DNA from: an uncultured Lachnospiraceae bacterium
GTDB lineage: Bacteria; Bacillota; Clostridia; Lachnospirales; Lachnospiraceae
Assembly (NCBI GenBank): GCA_902783095.1
Contig: CACZPX010000155.1
Location: 1 to 9,458 of the forward strand
Direction of reading: 5' to 3'
Length of the DNA: 9,458 nucleotides
Position numbers and translations under genes: made by a program. The notes below the pieces were generated by a model that saw only the letters and a list, made by a program, of their open reading frames with translations, searched no databases and was not told the origin of the DNA. Positions 1 through 5,155 of this stretch are shown here, one piece after another (position 1 is the stretch's first letter; each line of letters opens with the position of its first letter).

Positions 1-29
1 AAAAAAGTGTGAAGCGGCGCGGTTTCTGA

Positions 30-58
30 TTGAAATTGAGCCGAACAGGATATAAAAT
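30..58 (+). promoter_or_regulatory. Sigma-A type promoter of the rubredoxin gene
   Basis: TTGAAA (30-35) and TAAAAT (53-58) are separated by exactly 17 nt and lie about 40 nt upstream of the rubredoxin start. The predicted transcript would begin near 65 and carry the AAAGGAG ribosome site at 82-88, nine bases before the ATG. The rest of bases 1-97 shows no gene. Confidence 0.65.
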
Positions 59-97
59 AAAGACACAAAGGTTTGTTTGCGAAAGGAGAATATCACT

Positions 98-232
98 ATG
101 AAGTATGTCTGCAACGTATGCGGCTGGGTCTATGACGAGGACGAACAGGGCACCAAGTGGGCGGATCTCCCCGATGATTTTGCCTGCGAACTCTGCGGCG
201 TTGACAAGAGCAATTTCAGCCCGGAGGAATAA
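98..232 (+). CDS. Short-form rubredoxin (44 aa)
   Basis: This is a small cytoplasmic one-electron carrier that holds a single iron through four cysteines. The two ligand pairs are visible: CNVCG (Cys5, Cys8) and CELCG (Cys30, Cys33). The usual aromatic core positions are present (Tyr3, Trp10, Tyr12, Trp21, Phe29, Phe40). Most rubredoxins have 52-54 residues with about 29 residues between the cysteine pairs; here there are only 21. The loss lies in the loop after VYDEDE, where the usual asparagine/glycine/proline stretch is missing. A similar seven-residue deletion is known in the 45-residue rubredoxin of Desulfovibrio desulfuricans. Rubredoxins commonly feed electrons to rubrerythrin, superoxide reductase or flavodiiron proteins, but no such partner lies in the window. 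The start is fixed by AAAGGAG nine bases upstream. The gene has its own promoter and terminator and so looks monocistronic or nearly so. Confidence 0.95.
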   Translation: MKYVCNVCGWVYDEDEQGTKWADLPDDFACELCGVDKSNFSPEE

Positions 233-240
233 CGAACGGC

Positions 241-267
241 CGGGGAGGGAGACCTCCCCGTTTTCTT
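241..267 (+). terminator. Rho-independent terminator after rubredoxin
   Basis: A perfect 8-bp stem, CGGGGAGG (241-248) with CCTCCCCG (253-260), is closed by a GAGA tetraloop (GNRA type) and followed by TTTTCTT. It begins eight bases after the rubredoxin stop. The ribosome site and start of the next gene follow within 20 nt, so expression of that gene probably depends on read-through. Confidence 0.85.
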
Positions 268-286
268 AAAATATGGGAGGAAAATC

Positions 287-1255
287 ATGAGTACCAAAAC
301 CAGCAAGGTCCTGCATATCATTGCGTTTATCCTGATCTTTTTGGCCGCGGCCTTTGTCATCGTGGGCTGGCTGTTCTTAAAAGACGTGCTGATGAGCCTG
401 ATGTCCGCGTCACCGGACCTGTTGAAGGTCGATCTGGTCCCGTGGGAGAACATCATTGAAGTCGGCTTTGTCCTGTTCCTGGCGCTGATCTGGCTCATCG
501 TCCTGCTGGCGAAGCCAGGACGCGGCGCGACGATCGCGTTTACGGTCATCATCACGGTCCTGCTCATCGCCTATTACGCGGTGGGATATGCGTTCTTAAA
601 CGCCTATTTCAACCAGGAAGCCGCCTATGACGGCGCGATTGCGCTGGCGTCCTACTCCACCTTTAAGAGCGTGCTGAGCATCTGCTCCCGCTTTGCGCTG
701 GCGCCCGGCGTGGTGCTGATGCTCCTTTCCATGGGCGGCGCCTGCGGAAAGAGCTTTAAGGAGACCGCGCGGAAGGCTGCCCCGCAGCAGCCCGTGCAGC
801 AGTATGGCGGACAGTGGCAGCAGCCCGTGCAGCGCCCTGCAGCCGGCGCGGCCGCGATGGGAGCGGCAGCTTACGGCAGCATGCAGGCACGCCCTGCGCA
901 GCAGGCGGCGCCGCAGTGGCAGAACCAGAGCGCCATGCAGAATACGGGATATATTCCCAACGTGCAGCCGGTAAACCAGAACACGGGCTATATTCCCAGG
1001 ACGGAACCGGCAAGCCAGAACACGGGCTATATTCCCAAGACGGAACCGGCAAGCCAGAACACAGGCTATATCCCGCCGGTAAACGAGGCCTTTGCGACCG
1101 GCACGCTGCCCAAGCTGGACGAGTACGCCGAGGAGCTTCCGCAGACGGCGGAGGCGGCCGCCGCGCAGGCGGTTCCGGATCCCGAACCGGTGATCTACCC
1201 CTGGCAGAAACAGGCGGGGGCGCCCAAGGCGGAGGACCCGGGCAATAACGAGTAA
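287..1255 (+). CDS. Unrecognised four-helix membrane protein with QNTGYIP-repeat tail
   Basis: I do not recognise a family for this 322-residue protein. The N-terminal half has four hydrophobic segments at about residues 8-31, 56-75, 80-104 and 128-150. The basic N-terminus suggests that both ends face the cytoplasm. From about residue 160 the protein changes to a soluble, low-complexity tail rich in Gln, Pro and Ala. Residues 218-263 hold four copies of QNTGYIP at a 13-residue period (starting at 218, 231, 244, 257), linked by segments such as RTEPAS. The end (about 275-322) is acidic and proline-rich. The start is supported by GGGAGG at 275-280, six bases before the ATG. No promoter was found between the rubredoxin terminator and this gene. 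The layout resembles a membrane anchor with a disordered cytoplasmic docking tail, but that is inference. Coding is certain in this frame: the repeats are conserved as amino acids and the long ORFs on the opposite strand are shadows. Confidence 0.85.
   Translation: MSTKTSKVLHIIAFILIFLAAAFVIVGWLFLKDVLMSLMSASPDLLKVDLVPWENIIEVGFVLFLALIWLIVLLAKPGRGATIAFTVIITVLLIAYYAVGYAFLNAYFNQEAAYDGAIALASYSTFKSVLSICSRFALAPGVVLMLLSMGGACGKSFKETARKAAPQQPVQQYGGQWQQPVQRPAAGAAAMGAAAYGSMQARPAQQAAPQWQNQSAMQNTGYIPNVQPVNQNTGYIPRTEPASQNTGYIPKTEPASQNTGYIPPVNEAFATGTLPKLDEYAEELPQTAEAAAAQAVPDPEPVIYPWQKQAGAPKAEDPGNNE
938..1075 (+). repeat. Tandem 39-bp (13-residue) coding repeat, QNTGYIP unit
   Basis: Repeat units begin at 938, 977, 1016 and 1055, each opening with the CAG of QNTGYIP; the last is partial. 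The units at 977-1015 and 1016-1054 differ by a single base (AGG versus AAG), which points to recent duplication. The first and last units have diverged more. Confidence 0.9.
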
Positions 1256-1287
1256 ACAAAGCGGAACGCAGAAGCGAAGAAGCTGTA

Positions 1288-1320
1288 GGGCACACACCGC
1301 AGAAGCAGCGTGTGCCCTTT
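1288..1320 (+). terminator. Probable terminator after the membrane protein gene
   Basis: GGGCACAC (1288-1295) pairs perfectly with GTGTGCCC (1310-1317), with a possible inner GC-AGAA-GC mini-stem. Only TTT follows before CC, so the U-tract is short and the terminator may be leaky. It lies 32 nt after the stop codon at 1255. Confidence 0.55.
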
Positions 1321-1379
1321 CCATAAGAGAAGGTACGGTCTGTGCGGCAGAACGCGAGGCGCGGCGGGATATCTTCAAC

Positions 1380-1385
1380 AGGAGG
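1380..1385 (+). promoter_or_regulatory. Ribosome binding site that sets the larC start
   Basis: AGGAGG lies five bases before the ATG at 1391. The open frame extends upstream to a GTG at 1310, but that codon sits in the arm of the preceding terminator stem and has no ribosome site, so 1391 is the better start. No clear promoter was seen between 1320 and 1380. Confidence 0.85.
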
Positions 1386-1390
1386 TTTTT

Positions 1391-2719
1391 ATGAAGACAC
1401 TGTATCTGGACTGCGGCATGGGCGCGGCGGGCGATATGCTCAGCGCGGCGCTTTTGGAACTGCTGCCGGAGGCCGAGCGGGCCGCCTTTGTGGCGGAGGT
1501 GAACGCGCTGGGGATCCCCGGCGTGTGCGTGACGGCGGAGCCGGCCGAGAAATGCGGCATCCGCGGGACCCACGTGCACGTGACGGTGAACGGCGAGGAA
1601 GAACTGAGCCACGATCATCATGAGCACGGGCACGAGCATGAACATGAACATGAGCACGATCATAATCACGAGCATCATCACCACGATGATGAGGCGCACG
1701 AGCACGACCACGATCATGACCACCATCACGACCATGATCATGACCACGATCATGAGCACGACCATGAGCACCATCACCACCATCATCACAGCGGGATGCA
1801 CGATATCGAGCATATCGTGTGCGGGCACACGGCGCTGCCGGAGCAGGTGAAAAAGAACGTGATGGCGGTGTACGGCCTGATCGCCGCGGCGGAGAGCCAC
1901 GCGCACGGCATGCCGGTGGAGCAGATCCACTTTCACGAGGTGGGGACCATGGACGCCGTCGCGGACGTCGCCATGGTGTGTCTGCTGATGGACCGGATCG
2001 GCGCGGACCGCGTGGTCGCGTCCCCGGTGCACGTGGGCAGCGGCAAGGTACGCTGCGCGCACGGCATCCTGCCGGTGCCGGCGCCTGCCACCGCCTTTAT
2101 CCTGCAGGACGTGCCGATCTACGGCGGCCGGATAGAGGGCGAACTGTGCACGCCCACCGGCGCGGCGCTCCTAAAGCACTTTGTGACGGCGTTCGGCCCG
2201 ATGCCGGTGATGAAGGTGCAGGCGGTGGGTTACGGCATGGGACAGAAGGACTTCGCGGCGGCCAACTGCGTGCGCGCGATGCTGGGCGAGACCGAAGACG
2301 CCGCGGACACGGTGACGGAGCTTGCCTGCAACGTGGACGATATGACCGCGGAGGAGATCGGCTTTGCCATGGACGCGCTGTTTGCAGCCGGGGCGCTGGA
2401 CGTCTGGACCCAGCCCATCGGCATGAAAAAGTCCCGCCCGGGCACCATGATCAGCGTGCTTTGCCGGGAGGAGCAGCGCGGCGCGCTGTGCGAAGCCCTG
2501 TTTGCCCACACCAGCACCATAGGCGTGCGGATGACGCGCTGTGAGCGCGCGGTCCTGGACCGGGAGATGGAGGAGCGGCAGACGCCGCTCGGCCCCGTGC
2601 GCTATAAAAAGGTGAGCGGCTACGGCGTGAGCCGCGAGAAGGCCGAGTACGAGGATCTGGCCCGCCTGGCGGCGGAGAACGGTCTGTCTCTGCGGGAAGT
2701 GCGGGAGAAGCTTGACTGA
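1391..2719 (+). CDS. larC: LarC, pyridinium-3,5-bisthiocarboxylate mononucleotide nickel insertion protein, in one piece
   Basis: LarC is a CTP-dependent nickel insertase that performs the last step of nickel-pincer cofactor synthesis, adding Ni to the product of LarB and LarE. The cofactor serves lactate racemase (LarA) and related epimerases. The protein has 442 residues and the family hallmarks (formerly DUF111): the N-terminal LYLDCGMGAAGDM (4-16), a histidine-rich insert (74-133), FHEVGTMDAVAD (181-192), CTPTGAAL (253-260), CNVDDMTAEEIG (313-324) and GMKKSRPGTMI (344-354). Lactiplantibacillus plantarum makes LarC from two overlapping frames through programmed frameshifting; here the LarC1-like and LarC2-like halves (about 1-300 and 308-442) are joined in one uninterrupted frame. 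No larA, larB or larE lies in the window, so partner genes must be elsewhere or the cofactor serves another enzyme. The family call is strong and the partners are unknown. Confidence 0.95.
   Translation: MKTLYLDCGMGAAGDMLSAALLELLPEAERAAFVAEVNALGIPGVCVTAEPAEKCGIRGTHVHVTVNGEEELSHDHHEHGHEHEHEHEHDHNHEHHHHDDEAHEHDHDHDHHHDHDHDHDHEHDHEHHHHHHHSGMHDIEHIVCGHTALPEQVKKNVMAVYGLIAAAESHAHGMPVEQIHFHEVGTMDAVADVAMVCLLMDRIGADRVVASPVHVGSGKVRCAHGILPVPAPATAFILQDVPIYGGRIEGELCTPTGAALLKHFVTAFGPMPVMKVQAVGYGMGQKDFAAANCVRAMLGETEDAADTVTELACNVDDMTAEEIGFAMDALFAAGALDVWTQPIGMKKSRPGTMISVLCREEQRGALCEALFAHTSTIGVRMTRCERAVLDREMEERQTPLGPVRYKKVSGYGVSREKAEYEDLARLAAENGLSLREVREKLD
1610..1789 (+). repeat. CAY/GAY low-complexity tract encoding the His-rich insert of LarC
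   Basis: Sixty codons (residues 74-133) include 35 histidines, mostly alternating with Asp or Glu and ending in seven His in a row. CAC and CAT are mixed, so the DNA is a degenerate simple repeat rather than exact copies. Known LarC proteins have shorter His-rich segments at this place, thought to bind nickel; storage or delivery of nickel is the likely role. Confidence 0.9.
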
Positions 2720-2722
2720 TAA

Positions 2723-2736
2723 CGGACCGCGGTCCG
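2723..2736. other. Perfect 14-bp palindrome just after larC
   Basis: CGGACCGCGGTCCG reads identically on both strands and begins four bases after the larC stop. As RNA it could fold only as a 5-bp stem with a CGCG loop and has no U-tract. It may be a protein or enzyme recognition site, or chance in GC-rich DNA. Confidence 0.5.
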
Positions 2737-2749
2737 AAATAACGCAAAC

Positions 2750-2781
2750 AAAAAGCTGCGCCGATCACGACGCAGCTTTTT
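2750..2781. terminator. Bidirectional terminator between larC and the cold-shock gene
   Basis: A perfect 11-bp inverted repeat, AAAAAGCTGCG (2750-2760) and CGCAGCTTTTT (2771-2781), surrounds a 10-nt loop. Both strands give a GC stem followed by five or more U, so it can end larC (plus strand, 30 nt after its stop) and the convergent cold-shock gene (minus strand, 48 nt after its stop). Confidence 0.9.
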
Positions 2782-2829
2782 GCATGTACAAATTATATCT
2801 TCTCTATCGAAAACCCAGCCAAGTTCGGA

Positions 2830-3027
2830 TTATAATTTAGTAACATTGGTGGCCTGAGGGCCCTTGGTTCCTTCAACAACGTCAAATTCGACTTCCTGGC
2901 CCTCGTCCAGAGTCTTGAAGCCCTCCATGTTCAGTCCGGTGTAATGGACAAAGATGTCATTGCCGTCCGGATCTGAAATGAAACCGTAACCCTTCTGGTT
3001 GTTGAACCATTTGACTGTTCCTTTCAT
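2830..3027 (-). CDS. csp: Cold-shock domain protein (CspA/CspB family)
   Basis: This 65-residue single-domain protein is a five-strand beta-barrel that binds single-stranded RNA and DNA and acts as an RNA chaperone. It opens with MKGTVKWFNNQ and carries RNP1 as KGYGFI (12-17) and RNP2 as DIFVHY (24-29), where Tyr stands in place of the more usual Phe after VH. The length matches the family norm of 65-70. The frame can be extended upstream by 19 codons to an ATG at 3084, but the family N-terminus and a GGAGGT ribosome site a few bases ahead (plus-strand 3032-3037) fix the start at 3027. It is transcribed divergently from htpG and convergently with larC. The 5' leader would be about 57 nt; cold-shock leaders are often regulatory, but I could not identify a specific structure. 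Confidence 0.97.
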   Translation of the reverse strand: MKGTVKWFNNQKGYGFISDPDGNDIFVHYTGLNMEGFKTLDEGQEVEFDVVEGTKGPQATNVTKL

Positions 3028-3090
3028 TTCTACCTCCAGTGCTTGTGGTTGCCTTGTACGGTAAAACTCAGGCGTACTTGACATGGACAG

Positions 3091-3119
3091 AAGATACCAA
3101 AAAAAAGTCGGTTTGTCAA
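3091..3119 (-). promoter_or_regulatory. Near-consensus promoter of the cold-shock gene
   Basis: On the minus strand, TTGACA (plus 3114-3119, a perfect -35) and TATCTT (plus 3091-3096) are separated by exactly 17 nt. Transcription would start near 3084. AT-rich DNA lies immediately upstream of the -35 (plus 3120-3131), which could act as an UP element. Confidence 0.8.
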
Positions 3120-3143
3120 ATAAATTTATAAGGTTTTCTCGGT

Positions 3144-3172
3144 TTGACTTTTATCTTATAAAGATATACCAT
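3144..3172 (+). promoter_or_regulatory. Probable htpG promoter
   Basis: TTGACT (3144-3149) is followed after 17 nt by TACCAT (3167-3172), a modest -10. An alternative -10, TATACC at 3165, would leave only a 15-nt spacer. The predicted leader is about 33 nt. It faces away from the cold-shock promoter, with 24 bp between the two -35 boxes. No CIRCE element for HrcA was seen. Confidence 0.55.
3152..3166. promoter_or_regulatory. Inverted repeat in the htpG promoter spacer (possible operator)
   Basis: TATCTT-ATA-AAGATA is a perfect 6-bp dyad around a 3-bp centre, filling most of the spacer of the proposed htpG promoter and abutting its -10. The position suits a repressor or spacer-reading regulator. 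AT-rich DNA makes chance dyads common, so the call is tentative. Confidence 0.4.
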
Positions 3173-3211
3173 TGTTTGGCAGAATATCTGTACATTCGGA
3201 GGTGATTTTAC

Positions 3212-5080
3212 ATGTCAGCAACGACGGGAAATCTTTCCATCAACAGTGAGAACATTTTCCCCATTATCAAGAAATGGCTTTATTCCGACAGGGACATCTT
3301 TGTCCGGGAACTGATCTCAAACGGCTGCGACGCCCTGACCAAACTCAATGCGCTCTACGCCATCGGCGAAGCGGAAAAACCAGATAACAAAAGAGACGCC
3401 GTGACCGTGATCCTGGACGAGGACGCACGCACGATGCAGTTCATCGACAACGGCATCGGCATGACGGCGGAAGAGGTGGACAAGTACATCAACCAGATCG
3501 CCTTCTCCGGCGCGAGCGCGTTTTTGGAGCAGTATAAGGACAAGACCGGCGAGGAGCAGATCATCGGGCACTTTGGCCTGGGCTTTTATTCCGCCTTTAT
3601 GGTGGCCGACCGCGTGACCATCGACACCCTTTCCTATAAGCCCGGCGCGGCGCCCGTGCACTGGGAGTGCGACGGCGGCACGGCCTATACCATGGATGAG
3701 GGCAGCCGCACGGAGATCGGCACCTGCATCACGCTCTATTTAAATGAAGACTCCGCGGATTTCGCGAAGGAGTACCAGACCCGCAGCGTCATTTCCAAGT
3801 ACTGTTCCTTTATGCCGTACGAGATCTTCCTGTTCACCAAAAAGCAGTGGGACGAGTATGTGGCGGATCCGGAAAAGGACGCCGACAAGCATCCGGAGCG
3901 CAAGTCCGTCAGCGACACGGCGCCGCTGTGGATGAAGGCCCCCAAGGACTGCACCGAGGAGGAGTACAAGAATTTTTATCACAAGGTCTTTATGGACTTT
4001 AAGGAGCCGCTGTTCTGGATCCACCTCAACATGGACTATCCGTTCAACTTAAAGGGCATCCTGTACTTCCCCAAGATCAACAACGAGTACGACAGCCTGG
4101 AGGGCGTGATCAAGCTCTACAACAACCGCGTTTTCATTGCGGACAACATCAAGGAGGTCATTCCGGAGTTCCTGATGCTCTTAAAGGGCGTGATCGACTG
4201 CCCGGACCTGCCGCTCAACGTGTCCCGTTCCGCGCTGCAAAACGACGGCTTTGTCAAGAAGGTCTCCGACTACATCACCCGCAAGGTGGCGGACCGCCTG
4301 AACGCCATGTGCAGCGGCGAGCGCGAGGCCTACGAGGGCTACTGGGACGACATCAATCCGTTTGTGAAATACGGCTGCTTAAAAGATCCCAAGTTTCTGG
4401 AGCGCGTGGAAAACAGCATCCTGTTCAAGGACCTGGACGGCAAGTACCGGAAGCTGGCCGAGCTCAAGGAAGAGACGCCGGAGCAGGACGGCAAAAAGAC
4501 CGTTCTGTACGTGACGGACGAGGTGCAGCAGGGGCAGTACATCCGCATGTACAAAGACGCGGGCAAGAACGCCGTGCTCTTAAACCGCAATATCGACGTG
4601 GCCTTTATCACCATGCTGGAGGAAAAGGACAAGGAGCTTAAGTTCACCCGCATCGACAGCGAACTGGACAGCGCGTTAAAGGGCGAGCAGGACGCGGAGG
4701 CCTTAAAGGCGGACGGTGAAAAGCTGCAGGCCCTGTTCCGGGAAAAGCTGGGGAAGGAAGAGCTTGCCGTGCAGGCGGAGAGCATTAAGGATACTGCCAA
4801 GGCGGCCATGATCACCGAGGCGGAGGAGAACCGCCGCATGAAGGAGATGATGAAGCTCTACGGCATGGCGGACTTCGGCAAAAACCAGGAGACGCTGGTG
4901 CTGAACGTGGAGAACGTGCTGGTGCGCTACCTGCTGGACCACGCGGACAGCGCGGACGCGGAGCTTTTGTGCAGACATCTGTACGACACGGCGCTGCTTT
5001 CCTACCGCGGGCTCTCCGCGCAGGAGATGAACGATTACATCGCGCGGACCAACGAGCTGCTCGCGCGGGTGATCGCGTAA
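3212..5080 (+). CDS. htpG: Molecular chaperone HtpG (bacterial Hsp90)
   Basis: HtpG is the cytosolic ATP-dependent Hsp90 chaperone, a homodimer that remodels client proteins under stress. At 622 residues it is full length (E. coli HtpG has 624). The GHKL ATP-binding site is intact: Glu33 (catalytic base), Asn37 and Asp40 in ELISNGCDAL, DNGIGM (79-84) and the lid motif GHFGLGF (119-125). The middle domain carries LPLNVSRSALQ (333-343), with the phosphate-contacting arginine at 339. The C-terminal dimerisation domain includes the stretch around MKEMMKLYGMADF (543-555). The usual SNASDA is here SNGCDA, a change that leaves the nucleotide-contacting Asn and Asp in place. The start is backed by GGAGGTGAT at 3198-3206. 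A divergent cold-shock gene shares the upstream region. No terminator is visible before the MATE gene 75 nt downstream. Confidence 0.98.
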   Translation: MSATTGNLSINSENIFPIIKKWLYSDRDIFVRELISNGCDALTKLNALYAIGEAEKPDNKRDAVTVILDEDARTMQFIDNGIGMTAEEVDKYINQIAFSGASAFLEQYKDKTGEEQIIGHFGLGFYSAFMVADRVTIDTLSYKPGAAPVHWECDGGTAYTMDEGSRTEIGTCITLYLNEDSADFAKEYQTRSVISKYCSFMPYEIFLFTKKQWDEYVADPEKDADKHPERKSVSDTAPLWMKAPKDCTEEEYKNFYHKVFMDFKEPLFWIHLNMDYPFNLKGILYFPKINNEYDSLEGVIKLYNNRVFIADNIKEVIPEFLMLLKGVIDCPDLPLNVSRSALQNDGFVKKVSDYITRKVADRLNAMCSGEREAYEGYWDDINPFVKYGCLKDPKFLERVENSILFKDLDGKYRKLAELKEETPEQDGKKTVLYVTDEVQQGQYIRMYKDAGKNAVLLNRNIDVAFITMLEEKDKELKFTRIDSELDSALKGEQDAEALKADGEKLQALFREKLGKEELAVQAESIKDTAKAAMITEAEENRRMKEMMKLYGMADFGKNQETLVLNVENVLVRYLLDHADSADAELLCRHLYDTALLSYRGLSAQEMNDYIARTNELLARVIA

Positions 5081-5155
5081 GACAAGAGAAGATCCTGACG
5101 GGCTGCCGCCTTTTGCAGACGGCGGCCCGAAATGCTTTATCGAAAGGATTTTATC

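Noticed and set aside
201..230. A perfect TTGACA inside the rubredoxin gene as promoter for the next gene
   Set aside because: No acceptable -10 is found 16-18 nt downstream (GAGGAA or AGGAAT), and the terminator lies just beyond.
938..1075. Possible short CRISPR-like array (39-bp periodic repeat)
   Set aside because: The repeats are directly adjacent, in frame and encode a conserved peptide; there are no unique spacers and no cas genes.
1310..1390. Upstream extension of larC to GTG at 1310
   Set aside because: The GTG lies in the terminator stem and lacks a ribosome site; the ATG at 1391 has AGGAGG and gives the family N-terminus.
1620..1850. Alternative plus-strand frame across the His-rich tract
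   Set aside because: It is a shifted reading of the CAY/GAY repeat giving Thr/Met/Ile low complexity, with no independent start signal.
596..2062. A 488-codon open frame on the minus strand
   Set aside because: It lies opposite the membrane protein and larC. Its sequence is the antisense of the QNTGYIP repeats and of the CAY/GAY tract, giving Arg/His-rich and Val/Met-rich nonsense with no ribosome site. GC-rich coding DNA produces such shadows.
1391..2719. Programmed frameshift in larC as in L. plantarum
   Set aside because: Both halves are already in the same uninterrupted frame, so no frameshift is required.
3028..3084. N-terminal extension of the cold-shock protein to an ATG at 3084
   Set aside because: That ATG coincides with the predicted transcription start, so no leader would carry a ribosome site, and the added residues are not part of the family fold.
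5105..5126. GCCGCC/GGCGGC hairpin between htpG and the MATE gene as terminator
   Set aside because: The 6-bp stem has a 10-nt loop and is followed by CCCGAAATG rather than a U-tract.
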